Numbered from the stretch's first letter, positions 23,173 to 43,384 are shown. The stretch is DNA of 64,000 bases from Sipunculus nudus (GCA_026874595.1 CM049306.1:36968019-37032018); one strand, 5' to 3'. Translations and numbers: made by a program. Notes: generated from the letters alone by a model not told the origin.

Positions 23173-23180
23173 TGACGTCA
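23173..23180. promoter_or_regulatory. TGACGTCA (CRE-like) site, U3 upstream tract
   Basis: A perfect CRE consensus at a place where U1 reads TGACATCA (at 668). Function is unproven. Confidence 0.25.
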
Positions 23181-23651
23181 TACAACTGGCGCTCATTCCT
23201 TGTCAAGATGCACAGGTAGTGCTCCTCCTTCCGGCTATTTCAAGGCGCTTCTTGTAATAGAGAATTCTCAAATGAGACAAAAGGTTCTCACTCCCATGTC
23301 AAATGCTGAGTGCGGAGTGATAGAAATGTAAAGGCCCACTGTATTCAGTCTTATGTTAGAAAGTAAGAAAAATGAAAAAGAAAATGAAAACAAATACATA
23401 TTTATATTCTATTTAAAAAAAATACGGAGAAGAATAGTATATTTAATTTGTTTATTGATTTGTTCCCACCAACCGAATTGTTATGCTTGTTTTGGTCATC
23501 ATATATACAGGCATCCCTTATTTGTTCTTGACATTTATAATTAAGTCCTCTGTATATAGTGCACTCTGTGACCTGGCAAGACATCTGGAGCCTTGCCAAC
23601 CGAACGTTCATGTAAAGTGGGTGGCATCCATGAACTGTATCGGTGATATAC

Positions 23652-23659
23652 TGACGTCA
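23652..23659. promoter_or_regulatory. Second TGACGTCA (CRE-like) site, U3 upstream tract
   Basis: A perfect CRE consensus in the same context as 12,576-12,583 in U2, following 'aactgtatcggtgata'. Two such sites 480 bp apart lie about 2.2-2.7 kb upstream of exon 2. Confidence 0.25.
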
Positions 23660-25836
23660 GCATTTGATTTTCACAAATGATATTTATTCCATGTCACATG
23701 ATTAGTCTCATGGCTGCTTGGGTGGCTTGAGGTCGAACGTGTCTGAGAGTAACTATCAGAAACCGACGGAAGCGAACTTCTGATAACAGTAGTAAACTGT
23801 TACGTGGTGAGTAAGTTAGTTTGGTGCTCGCCGGAAATCTTTGATTTCGGCAAGCATGTTGGTCAGTTCCCAGGTATGTTTGTATGTTTGTGTTTTGTGT
23901 TTGTGTTTGTTGGTTTGTCTCCTGGCCACAATTTTAAAGCAATGGATCTGAAACTTACCTGGTTGATTGGAAGTGAAAAGTTCTGGAAGTCTATTGTTTT
24001 TGGTCAACATCGTTCAATGGACAAGGTTAATAAAAAACCGCCACGTTTTATTTTCATCACAACTTTGTCGATATTGTCCTATCTTCACAAATTTAGGCTC
24101 ATTTTCTTCCTCTGTGTCTTCTTCATAAATAGTCAAGTCATCCTTACCTAATTTTCTCACTTTGTTAGTATGTCTGTCTTTCTGTTAGTTGTTCTCAATT
24201 TCGTCTGCTTATAGTTTCTTGTGTCTAACATATATCATCCTACAGGTTACAATTAAGAAGGAATCCTGTTGAAACTTAAACAACTTATGCCGTACGCTGA
24301 TATCTCGAAAGTGATTTTTCAGTTTCGGAAAACAGCTGCTAGAGGGCGTTGTACACCAAAAACTACAACATATGATTTTTGGTCATATCCCAAAAACTTT
24401 CAACTTAAATTACATGAACTGAAGTTTGTTTTTCTTTCTCTGTGTTTTCACCAAAACATGATTTTGATATTGTCATCTTGTGTTGCTACGTCAGTTTGTC
24501 TGTCTGCACGTTGTTCTCCATACGCCTGCTTGCTGGTTGTTGCGTCTTATGTAAAGCATAATACATGCCACCGTTTTGCAGGAATCCTTTTGAAACTTTA
24601 ACATCTTATGTCATACACTAATATGTCAAGGGTTTTTTTTTGTATATTTGGGATAAGGCCGCTTGGGGGCGCTGCACTACAACGGGTCATATCTCCGAAG
24701 CTATAAACTTTAATTACATAAACCAAGATTCTTTCTCTTGATTTTCTTCATAACTTTGTCAAGTCATCTGGTCTCAACTTTGTCGCACTTTGTCAGTATT
24801 TCTATCCCTTTTAAACACTTTAAAATGTTTTTCGCTTATTACTTTGTCAATTCTGCTCCTATCTTAACAAATTCTGGCTCATGTTTTTTCACCTTAGTCA
24901 TCTGCATTACTCAGTCTAGTTAACTGGTCTCAGCTTTGGGTCACTTTGTCAATGTCTGTGTGTCAGTTGTCCTCAATTTGGCTTCTTGCTGATTCTCGCC
25001 TCTGTTATATAGCATTCTACAGGCAAAAGTTTCCAGGAATTTCTTTGTAATTTTTACTGTCGTATATGGAAACGATTTCTTGAAGCTATATGTGTATTTT
25101 TAAATAGATGAAGGTCATTAAACCACATCACATTTTTATTTCCATCTTAACTTATTAATTGCTCCAATCTTTACAAACTATTGCTCATTTTCCCCTCTAA
25201 ATTATTAGTTTAAAAATAAGATATATATTAGTTATCTGTCTTCCAGTCTGAGTCAGAGTTTTTCAGGCAAGCGTGTGACCTCTGGTCGCCTTGTTTCTCT
25301 GGCTTTATATTTCCCTACATATTATAATGCTATAAAAATCGATTTGATTATGTGACAGATAAATCCATTAATGCTTAAAACAATACAATAGCTATACTCA
25401 TTACAACTATATCTGAATAATGATGTGAACATAATTACTGCAGGTTTTTGGTTCTCTATTGGTCTATGGATAAGAGTTTTTATGCGAGATATTGTCAAAT
25501 GAACTGCAAGGCAATGCGATGAACTGTTGTTTGATTATCCTACAAAAAAGGTTGATATGTTAAAAAGAGGTTATTTTTATACGAGCTTTGCAAAGGTGAG
25601 AAATAACGATGTATATGTGATATCTGGGTCATACTCCATTCACAAAAAAAAGCGGGGACAGAGCGTCTTTTTTTATTTGAAGCTAAACTTTTTCATGATA
25701 ATTTCAAATTTGGTGCCATTTCTTGCTAGGGCTGGTAGCATTGGATGAGAGTAAAACTGTTAAATTATATTTTTCGTATAATACTCACTGCTGTTTTCCC
25801 ATGGTATCATAATCAAGTCTGTTTGATAGTTTTTAG

Positions 25837-33317
<7,481 letters not shown>

Positions 33318-33591
33318 TTATTGTTACCACAGTCAACTATAAGGCAAATAAAGAAAATACGTTTGGGAACAAAGAGAAATGTGTTATAGAAAACCTACCC
33401 CCTTTATCTGGACCATTTCCCTCCTCTGCTATGCTCAAAAGCACACAAAAAAATTTTTTTTATACTGATATTTCGTATCTTTGTTCAAGTGTTTTTTCTT
33501 TTTTAAATCGTCTCTTTTCGAAGTTGACACAAAGGATAACTGTTCATTCTGGAAACATTTGGCAGATCTATTCCTTTATCGATATTTTGCA

Positions 33592-33597
33592 AATAAA
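33592..33597 (+). other. Poly(A) signal AATAAA of copy 2
   Basis: 275 nt after the stop, in the same context as in U1 (7,733) and U4 (47,088, minus strand). Confidence 0.65.
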
Positions 33598-33959
33598 TAT
33601 CGAATTTAATTTTCAAGTGCAATCTTTTGGTTTGTGAATGTCTGGACCAATGTCAACATGCATAATGAATGTGTTCATTGGTGATGCCTGAAAACTATAA
33701 ATGATTTATGTCATGGCTACCAGATCTATGTTATCATTTAATTTAAAGTTCCTATCTTACATACTGTTTGACATACATTTATATATTTAATCTTACTAAT
33801 ATTTTGACACCATCATTATATAATTGTTATACAAAATTGCAAATGTTAATATTTAATTAACACTGATTTCTATCCAATAAGTAATTCAGAAACGTTTTAA
33901 AATATAAAAAAAGATGTATTATAATACAAATAACCTTTCAACCTTTTTCTTAATACAGA

Positions 33960-34500
33960 ATTTAACATATATTAATTAGAATTTATACGTACACAAAATT
34001 ATGTTCCAATATTGGATGCGTCCGTTGAGTTCTTGCAGATTTTGTTTGGTTAGGTCTTTTTCTAGGTTATATATTATACCTAGATTATTAAGTTGGCGAT
34101 ACACTTCCATTACGTAGTCATTCTTGTTTTGTATGACAGTGGCTCCCCGTTTATCTGAAGGTCTGATTACAATATAATTATCATTCTGTAATTCAATCAT
34201 TGCTTGGCGTTCACATGCGGTTAAATTATATTACGGTTTGGATATTTTTTTTCTTTAATTTCACTTTTAATCCTACTTCTGAATGTGTTATTGTATAAAT
34301 TTACTTTTTGATTCCGCCCGGATAGAGGTGTCCATCTACTGTTACTCTCTGTTTTTTATCAGTTTGTGTGTATTGTCTGCATGTTGTATCTGAGTCTTCA
34401 TTAAAGTATTCTGTCAAGCAGAGTCTCCGGAAAGATTCTTCCAAGTTTCTTCATAACTCTATATTATCCACTGCTATGGTCGGGCAAAACCTGACAAAAT
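33960..34500 (-). mobile_element. Penelope-like element remnant, N-terminal RT part (U3)
   Basis: The best-preserved copy. Minus-strand frames read FCPT (about 34,490), LEESFRRLCLTEYF (about 34,430), a VDGHLYPGG segment, then an open frame at 34,200-33,976 with MIELQNDNYIVIRPSDKRGA, TVIQNKNDYVMEVYRQL and LEKDLT. These are the conserved opening blocks of Penelope-like reverse transcriptases (compare the family's I-IKPADKGGAVV-M). Frame breaks separate the blocks, so it is inactive. No catalytic Y-DD box is present. Confidence 0.7.
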
Positions 34501-34509
34501 ATATAAAAG

Positions 34510-35100
34510 AGTAGAATTATTCTGCACATTTTACAGGGAAGTTTTACTCGGTTTTTATGATCTGTTGATCATAACAAACTTTAAAATTAGATCAAGAAAA
34601 AATCTGCCTGCATGTTTTTCTATCATCCGTTATGTCCTTAGATGAAATCGTGGAGCTATTAGGTTGTGAGTAGTTCTGCAACTTGGTTTAACCAGAGGTC
34701 AAACTTGGGATCTGATAAACAACACGCTGTAGATGAAGAAAATAAGAAAATGACATATAAATTCACCATTTCTTCTGTGCCATACGTGGACAGTTAAGCT
34801 GAGAGAACGTTCAAAATGCTGGTGTCACCATAACATGTCATAACCTACATTTGCATATCCATTGAATGTGAAGTTCTTTGAACTATAACACTTCTGATCG
34901 ACAACTAATAGCTCTTGTATAATTTGTTTAAGTCGGACGATCATTTTCTTGTGGACATTTCCCAGGTATCTTTAAATTTATGTTCATCTGAATTGATTAT
35001 CAGAAAAAAATCTACAGCGCATCATGAAGTACTTTTATTAATAGTTATTTAAAAAAATCTTTAATAAAACCCCTACCTTTTCATATATGTCCGCAAGGCG
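34510..35100 (+). repeat. Junction block J, copy 3 (end of the direct array)
   Basis: Homologous to 10,495-11,120. It joins directly to the Penelope-like remnant without the R1/satellite block found at the end of U1 and U2. It breaks off at about 35,100, where no further unit follows. Confidence 0.6.
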
Positions 35101-35226
35101 GCCTTCTCAGTATCGAGACACAGAGAGAGCAACGTCACATAGAAATTATGATATCCCTGTTCCGACACAAAGGTGATTTGTAAAAATAATCCAGTTATTC
35201 AGAAAGCAACCAGAGTCCACACTTAC

Positions 35227-35381
35227 ACCTCCGCCTCCATTCTTGTTTTCCAGATCAAAAGTATATCCAAGCTCCTGATTAAACATTGATGTAGGGTACG
35301 AAAGCACAGGGAATATATACATGCAAAACGAGTTCTCACTAACTCGACGGTGGCATCTCAGGCATTCCTGCCTACCAGTCA
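35227..35381 (-). CDS. Candidate internal exon of an unidentified gene
   Basis: The minus strand has an acceptor 'tagttttag' (AG at 35,382-35,383) and a GTAAGT donor (starting 35,226) enclosing 155 nt. These are open for 51 codons in one frame: TGRQECLRCHRRVSENSFC, then SMFNQELGYTFDLENKNGGGG. The C-X2-C-X9-C spacing and the consensus splice sites favour a real exon. It has no second copy in the window and I found no partner exons. It could be a single exon of a gene with long introns, or chance. Confidence 0.35.
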
Positions 35382-35749
35382 CTAAAACTAATTAACCACT
35401 CTAGCCATTTCTTGTCTCGCAGTAGAAAAGAATAATTAAAATGTGTTATGGTTTTACGGATTACCTCCTAAATATAAAGTTTTCTTCCTCTATGTGTACT
35501 TTAATTTACAATTGCTAACATACAAAATATAAGGCGTGAGGTTCAATTATAAATTAACACTGTAGCCTGGTTTATTTGTAAACCATTTTCTGACCAGCTT
35601 CGCCTGTGCCAAAGAAACAGCAAAAAATCGATAAACAGTCGTTCACTTGCGTCGCTTATAAGCGAATTTCTCAATGCTGTCAACCACTTTATAATCTACT
35701 GTGTAACTTTGATATCGGGCCAGTAACAAGAACTCCGCGCAGGACACTG

Positions 35750-36085
35750 AAGAATGTCTTATTTGCCGAATGGGTTATAAAATTTCTGGTAGACTCCCAT
35801 CCAGCTTGACCAGTATACATAACCCCAAAGTTCAAACAATCATTGTTCTTATAAAACAGCAAAAAAAAAAACTTTGCCCGAGACTATCATTTTTTTTCAT
35901 CCCCGAAACGAAAAGTGAATTTTTTATTTGCCGAATGGGTTATAAAATTTCAGGTAGGCTCCCATCCAGCTTGCGCATGAAGGGTTACATGACCCTAAAG
36001 TTCAAACAACATTGTTTTTATAAAACAGCCAAAAAAAACTTTGCTCGAGACTATCATTTTTTTTCATCCCCGAAACTAAACGAGT
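35750..36085 (+). repeat. 165-bp tandem duplication
   Basis: 'atttgccgaatgggttataa' starts at 35,761 and 35,926, and the following text ('cccatccagcttg', 'aagttcaaacaa', 'gagactatcatttttttt', 'catccccgaaac') is repeated in step. The 155-codon open frame spanning it arises from the duplication of a stop-free segment and shows no family motif. Confidence 0.8.
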
Positions 36086-36299
36086 TATCACGCAGAAGAT
36101 TGAGCAATGTATTGAAAAAGAGTTTTCTTGTCTGTTTCACAATAGGGCATCCACTGATATTGGTTAATCTTTTCAGATCTAATAGATCAAATCCAGAAAG
36201 TAAGCTACAATGGATTATCGAGGCTTGGCCTAATTAACTACCAAGAAACCAAATCATGCATTGAATAATATTATATAAATTCAGTAAAAGCAATATTAA

Positions 36300-36345
36300 A
36301 AATTTAAAAAAAAATTTTTTTTTAATATATTAAAAATTAAACATC
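36300..36345. repeat. A-run/T-run palindrome
   Basis: A block of nine A followed by nine T flanked by 'aattt' and 'taatatatta' is self-complementary. It is a low-complexity hairpin-capable sequence. Confidence 0.5.
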
Positions 36346-36889
36346 ACAGCCAAACTGACGAAGGCCAAGGTCACTGGTCATACGCTCAAACAACTACATG
36401 TTGTAAGCTGTCAAAACGTTGTTGAGTATCTTAGATATTCTAAAAATGTCATTTTTAAAGTGAGGCTTCTAACGTATGACACAGGCCATGCCACGAGGCT
36501 AAAGGATTCAGAAGAATAAAAAGGTTGCAAAATGTAAATTTTGGTTGTTGTTTTGTGTTCAGCCTTATACTCCCTCAACAGTTTACTGTCTATTTGTGAT
36601 ACTATTTAAGTTTAAGAAAATAATTTCAATGGGCACCCGCTGATTGAACAATGCCAATTATCCCATAATAAGCCCTGCTGGTTTTTCTATCAATTATTTT
36701 CTTCAACCGGCACTGTTTATTCAATCTAAAAAGGTAAACCTTTGATCAAATGAGATAAAAAGAAGTGATGACGATCATCAAAATGTGTTATAGTAAATCT
36801 TGATTGTTTTTTGGTTGTGATTTAACGAAACGCTTTCTTTCTTTAAATGATTACAATAATTAAAATACTTGAGATCGCGTGCTAATTTA

Positions 36890-37093
36890 GATGGGAAATG
36901 GATTTTGATGGAAACATGTCTTCCTGTAACGTACGCAATTTGGGGCCAAGGTCAACCGAATAAAATGATGGATGGAAACTACATAGCTCTCTGGAGAGTT
37001 GCCAAACACCGTCAGAATAATAAGGGCAACTATGTTATCAGGTCGATGAGAGGGATATATAAAACAAACGCAGAATTGAAAAGTTTCTTCTGA
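36890..37093 (+). pseudogene. C-type-lectin-like domain fragment, cysteines lost
   Basis: The frame reads GKWILMETCLPVTYAIWGQGQPN, shown here in parts: 'GKWILMET', 'LPVTYAIWGQGQPN', 'DGNYIALWRV', 'GNYVIRSMRGIYKTN'. W-x-GQPN and the following (C)IALW are hallmarks of the long-loop region of C-type lectin-like domains. The positions where cysteines are expected are Y, M and L, so the disulfides could not form. An acceptor-like 'gctaatttag' precedes 36,890. It is more likely a decayed exon than a working one. Confidence 0.4.
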
Positions 37094-37623
37094 TGTCGGT
37101 TAAGGTAGGTTACAAGCCTTCAGTTATGTTGCTCTTTTAGACGAGTTCAGCGTAGGTAATCTGAGACGAGTAATTTCGTGATTCATGTACATTTTGTTGT
37201 CATGGATACTTGAATACATCGATGGACTTGTTTACGGTTAATGCATCGCTGTATCCTAAATACACAAGCTGAAAATTTTGAAACCATAATAAAGGTAATG
37301 ATGTAAAACATGACGATTCGAGAAGCTTGTCTTCACGGGCGGTGCTGTAGCTAGGCCGTAAATGATTTCACTTAAACTATGCAAAACAATAAGTAATCGC
37401 ATGCCACGATTGTCGCTACTGAGTCAGAAAAATCCTAGGTGGCCTATTCTAGCGACCTGTCAAGGTAATGGGGTAAACAGCTGAAATTTACATTTAGTTT
37501 TACACAAGGTAGCCTGAGGAACTGTTATTAGGTTCAAGATTGTCAGAACGAAGATTGTTGACAGTATAGGTGACGGCGTCGGCGGCCCAAACAAACAATC
37601 CGTAGATTATGCGACGCCGATAA

Positions 37624-37812
37624 TTGTATGCAAAAGGTAATACTGGTGGAGAAACTCTGGGACAGACCCATTTTAGTGCTTACGTAACCAACAATTTCAT
37701 CCAAGCGGTCACAGGAACGCTGATATTCATGGAGGAAATTGACCTCTTAAAACAAAGTAAGGATATAATGCGAACAAACCAAATATCTGTCGTTTATTTA
37801 ATTATCGGTTGA
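37624..37812 (+). other. Open frame without recognised family
   Basis: The 62-codon frame (GNTGGETLGQTHFSAYVTNN, FIQAVTGTLIFMEEIDLLKQ) has protein-like composition, unlike the AT-driven frames around it. It has no second copy and no clear splice sites. A chance frame is quite possible. Confidence 0.15.
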
Positions 37813-37844
37813 GACAAGATTGCAAAGGACATACAAAATGCGTC

Positions 37845-38440
37845 AGTTCGTGAAATAGTGTATGTTATAATAGAACATTAGTCCATTTTCCTTACCTCTC
37901 AGATATCTCTCTGCCTTACCACAAATTTGTAACATTACCGAAAACTGAACGTCCCTTGCAAAAAAAAAAAAAAAAAAAAAAAAAAAACGGATATAAGAAA
38001 AATGCGTGTCGAAGCCGTAGACAATTTTTTTTCTATGTGACCAAACTATTTGTGCAAGATCTTAGCAACAGAACAAATAAAATGTACACTGATCAAACTT
38101 CACTTCAATTTTAAATAATTGAAATATGACAGGCAATTACGTTAAATATTGAATCAATATTTTTGATTAAGATAAAGGGGTTTCCCAGTGAATAGTGATG
38201 TAACTATCGTGTGTTGACGTATAAATGTACCAGTGTTTAATTAAATCTATATATGAATCTGAAAAAAAAGACAAAAGAACTTTTAACTATAGGCTCGAAT
38301 TTTATCATTAACTCATGAAACTCATATTTTAACAATGATTAAAGAAGAAAGATTTATTTCATAGAAAAATCTAGCGCTGGTTATTTACCACTCATCACTG
38401 TGTGTGATGTTGTTCAATTAAGCGCTTAATTCGTCAGTTA
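37845..38440 (+). repeat. Duplicated non-coding segment D, copy 2
   Basis: Counterpart of 15,835-16,300, interrupted by a poly-A tract at about 37,961-37,987. No coding frame is seen. Confidence 0.55.
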
Positions 38441-38741
38441 AAGGAAAACCATGTTGATAAGAGTGTGGGATTAATAGTAGTTTGATATCTTTGTTAAAAC
38501 TTGTGTGGTGTTGTTCAATCTCGGGTTCTAGGCCCCCTGCGTTAGATATAAAATAAAGCTGTGATTAATTGTTCCTCAATGTCAATGATTATCATCTGTA
38601 CACAAACACTCACACGAACATAAATGTAGAATATTAAATGTGGCAAGAAGGCTATTTTTAGCCTGAACGCAGAGCACCTGAGACACAAAAATAATATGCG
38701 TAAATTGGAATTCTGAAATATAAAATGTTAAATTTACTCAC

Positions 38742-38789
38742 CTTTAGAAAACATCGCGTAAGAGCTATGGCCAGTTGAACGATTTCCAT
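38742..38789 (-). CDS. Candidate first coding exon (16 codons) of an unidentified gene
   Basis: On the minus strand an ATG in a good context (aacATGG) opens MEIVQLAIALTRCFLK and runs directly into a GTGAGT donor at 38,741-38,736. The hydrophobic stretch could begin a signal peptide. No downstream exon could be linked to it, so this is speculative. Confidence 0.2.
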
Positions 38790-41700
38790 GTTTCCGTCGG
38801 TTATTTATCCGACGTAACCTCTGTGCGTTGTTGATCATGTGAGTGTTTAACGAGCTCGATTCGTATGCGACTAATCAAGAGAAGGCAACAACAAACACAT
38901 TTTTAAAACACACAAAAACAACAACATAGTGATTTTCTCGCACAGTAATCTGTTGGAAGACAATCGAACCTGCAGTATCTCACATGATTCGCTGCTTCTC
39001 TTTAGTGATTTTTGTTTTTATTTTTATTGGTTCCCCCTCCTAAAGGCTAACTACATGAATTGAAAACGTTTGCACTCTTTGACTTCCTTTGTTTAACGAC
39101 GAAAGTAGGTCTGTACAGAGGTAAGCACACGTGGATGGGGAATGTTTTAAATTCTATCTTCACAACTATCAATCGGTGACACATGACGGACATTCATTTC
39201 ATCTATACATAATGGTGTTTGTAAAAGCAGATTATAAGATATATCACACTTAACATAGATGTGATTTTTAATGACAACATAATAATACAAACTTTACTGT
39301 TTTAGTTTAAGACACTTTTTGTGTCCATTGTCAATTAGAAAAACAGCAATTTTTTAAATGTTAGTCATGAAAAGTTCATTCAGACAAAAAAACACATTGC
39401 TAAATTAATAATCAGACCTCTGTAGAGTGCCCTGAAACTTCGAACCATATATAGGTGTGAGTTCAAATAAAAACAGACTCTCTCTGTCTCCTATATTTTC
39501 TTTTCTAAATAAAAACAGTAAACAGTGTCTCCTTAAAGTCCCTAATGTTACCAGTATTTGGACCGTAATCTCCTATATCTTTTACAATCGAATCATGTTT
39601 CCCATGTATTTGTTACGGCTAAGAATTATCGTTATATAAACGTATTATTTTTATTGGAAACCTGTAGCCCTTTGTAGAGTCGTTCATGTGACTGATGCAG
39701 CCATCAATAAGTGTAACCATCTTAACCTATGAAACAGACCTGAAGTCATATTAATTTACAGTGGAAACCATGATTGTGCGGTGAAAACTCCTATGTTTGT
39801 CTTACATTTCGACTACAAATTCCTATAAACTCATATATATATGTCCTGCTATAAAATTCCAATATTTCCCAGGAGTCTATTAGGGGCCCCGTATTTATAG
39901 TTGTCTGGTGCTCACGGGATACCATAGGGATAAATATTCCTCCTTTTTATTGGTATAACCATTTGCCACCAGTGACCAGGAGCACAGATAACGAACCGTA
40001 AAAGCGGTAAAACGCAATCAAGGAATCTCTCAGCCGACTCAGTAAGCGTTTATATCGGGCTTGTGAGTCTGATGGTTGAATGTTCCATAATGTAAGTGGG
40101 CCGGAAGGTCGCTAGGCATCTCTATTACGCAACCAATGTGAAAATGAAAAAGAAATAGTGAAAGATTCAGTACACACTTACTCATGCAAAGTCACTTCTG
40201 ACAAGAAAACTAAAAACTGTGCATGTTAGAGGAGGAATACATGTTGCATGGCTATCATTTTAAAGGTTGGGTGGTGGTGCGGAGGATGGGGGGGGGGGGG
40301 GGGGGGCTTTGCGGTTTGTGCTCTTCCTTTTATGGTTGCAAAAAAACTAGATCTAGGTCGTTTGCCTACAGAAAATATAATTATGCTTAAAATATAAACA
40401 TTGCCAGTCATTATTTTCTGTCATATGGGACAGTAATACTGATTCTTTTCATACGGAGGTCTATGTGACCAGTTAGTCCACAGCAGTTACCAGTAGGAAC
40501 ACTTAATGACTTGAGTGAGCTGCTTGTGTAGCAGTGTGTAGAACTGGTCTGTTATCACCACAGCAGAGGTATCGGGTTTCTCACTCAGTGTAACACAGTG
40601 GGCCACTGTAGCTCACTGATTAATGGATTAGCAGGGACATGTACAATATTTTATTCTCTCAAACAGTTGATTTTTAGTCCATTTTTATTTTATTTTGATA
40701 TGCCTAGAAAGATTTTTTTGTGGAGCTGATTATGTTAAAAATGGTTAAATTATATTAGATAGTAGCTGAGCAAGGACGCATATTAAATACCAGACCAGGG
40801 AAACACGAAATAACCAAGTATATGGAAAACAGTGTATTTTACAGAAATAAAACCTGGTATAACTCATTAAATCCAATAACAGTAACCATTTTTTCCTGAA
40901 TGATACTTTATGTCTTTCTACAGCTGAGGCCTCCAACACCTGTTTGATTTCATCTTATCTTGTTCCTCTATGGCCAGTCAAACCTCGTCCTGTCAGCAAG
41001 TTCAAACCTTTACCCAAAGTCTATTTCTCGTAACATTTCCCGGGTGTGTACCTTCTTTACCATGAAACACCTAATTCATGTATACAATGCTTTATTTTCA
41101 CTTTCAGCCAATAGTCTATATTTATCTTGTATGAGTATATTATATGACTAGAGGTGCGAACAGGACCGAATCACCCTCTGGAAGTCCGGTCCAACACATA
41201 AGCGGTCGAGTCCTGGTCCGGTCCAGCCGCAGGTGGTCCATTGGTCCATTAAAGTGGGGGGGGGGGGGGGCAATCCATTTAGTAAAATATAAATAAAATA
41301 AATTAAAATTGTAGTTTTTGTGCAAAGTTGGTCAAATATTTAACAAAAACCGAATATCACCTACACAGCAAACCCTGCAATGAATGTGATATTATAATCT
41401 ATACGTGAATCACAAGACCTGGTTTGATTTTTGAATTACAAATATAAAAACACTATTTTTGTAAATAATTTGACAACAGTTGAATATTTTGTGTGGAAAG
41501 CAAGGGGGTTGGGGGCATGGTTGTTAGAGCATAAACCAAATTGTGCAGGAAAAGGGGGGGGGGGCTGATTCAAAGACTTTGCTGGGCGAGGATGGCTGCG
41601 GATTTACAAAGAGTAAATATAGAATAGGGTTATACATTTAATGTAGTTAATGTATAGATATTATATATTTATATAAAAGTGTATCAAAGTATAAATATTT

Positions 41701-43380
41701 TACTTTGATACAAAGTGAAACATCAGAAAAAGGATCAGTATTGTGCAACAGAGCAATGAACCCTGATTGTAATGGTAAACATGTCACTTCAATCATAAGT
41801 TAATAACCAAAAATTAACCTTTACTTTTATTAGGAGAACAAATATATATAAAATAATACATTATAATTAACCCGTGCTAGCTGCCATTGCTTTAAATTTA
41901 CGTAGCTAAGAGACTTTCTTTGAGAGGTTAGTTACAAGATTTGTAGGATGAAATAAATCCATGAAATCAATCCCTGAAATCATCTGTTTTGCATAAATGT
42001 TTATAAATTCGGTCCAGGAATAAGCGGTCCATTATTTTTTGTTAGCGGTCCAGTCCAGCCTAAAATTGTGGAATAACACATTTACACATTTTTTTCAGTG
42101 TATTTCTGGCAGGTACATGAAAATGAAACATAAAATGAAAATTTTATTTCAGTTTCCAATGCTAATTTTATACATATTCTTAAAACCGATATCGTGCTAT
42201 CAGTTTATGTTTAAAAAAATCCGTCTTGAAAAATATTTTATTGTGAAGTTTATGCTTTAAAAAATTATTGTAATGAAACTGTGGGTACAATTTCCTCATC
42301 TCCATTATCTATTAAATCAATAATATAAAACTTGTTGCCTTTCATATTTAATCCCAGATATATAACCTTGCCCTTATTCAAATTTTACACATCCTTGGAC
42401 AAAGATAAGGTCGTGTGTGACACTTATTATAATATATTATAATTTGACACTAATTATCACTCATTGCGAAACCAAAACAAAGATAAAATAAAAATGAAAA
42501 CCAAGAGGAAATTCAAAATGTTCCAATAAATCTTATTTATGCCTAAAAATCATCAAATAAATGTAATCAATCAACAATAATATTAACAGATAAAAAAATA
42601 TTGTTACGAAATGATAATTCATGGCAGTGCATGCTGAGGTTACTTAATGATTAACATGGTATCTATGCTGTTGCTTGTGAAGCTTGTATTTTCTTTCCTT
42701 TAGCTGAACAAAAGTAGGACTTATCCATCATCATTTAAAGAAATTGCTTTTTTCTTTATAGAAATGTATTCAAATTGACCCTATAAACATACCAGTATAC
42801 AGTTTTGAGTTTGACCATGCATAATTACCCAGGCTTAAATCAGATGTAAAGCACGTATTTACCATTATACATTTCTCACAAGAGCCTCATAATTCTTTGG
42901 TGTTTCCTGAAGGGTGTTTGCTAGGATAACACTGATGATGCACAGCAAATTAATTCCTTTGCTTTATGAATCAGACGTATGAATTTTTGAAGGATTTCTT
43001 CCGTGTTTTATAAAAAGCCACACAAGTTATATTATGTATGTACAATATGCCGTCACTAGCATTCGTTCTTTTAACTCGCTTTTGCTTTTCCGTAACCTAT
43101 TAAATTTATAAATATTTCTATTTTTAAATATTCAAAATAAATTTACTTGTACATCAATATAATTAATACAGAGTTGGTTTTTTTTCTTGACCACGGTTTA
43201 CCTGCTTTCGTTCTGATTTGACTCTCCAAATTCGGCAGACATATCGGTGGTGGGCTCTTCAAGGACAAGTATGTTTTATTTTGCGGGATTATGCCCTATT
43301 TAGCTTAATAATTAACAATTATAATATTTCCCCATTAGGTGCCCCTATTTTTTTTTTTTGCTGCAAGGTCCTCCACGCCT
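38790..43380. other. Single-copy AT-rich spacer, no gene supported
   Basis: Poly-G tracts lie at about 40,289-40,306 and 41,258-41,270. The stretch 41,150-42,065 begins and ends with 'ggtcc'/'ggaccg'-rich text ('gtcctggtccggtccagc' at the left, 'agcggtccattattttttg' and 'gcggtccagtccagcc' at the right). It may be a non-autonomous DNA transposon of about 0.9 kb, but I could not define its termini. The remaining open frames are short and motif-free. Confidence 0.45.
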
Positions 43381-43384
43381 GTGA

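Noticed and set aside
35770-36237. 155-codon open frame
   Set aside because: Produced by a 165-bp tandem duplication of a stop-free segment; no motif, and no splice or start context.
43218-43275. Possible exon-1 homologue for copy 3 (a RQ..RW.ALQ-like run before GTATGT)
   Set aside because: It is on the wrong strand for copy 3, has no signal peptide, and the resemblance to 2,870-2,900 is short enough to be chance.
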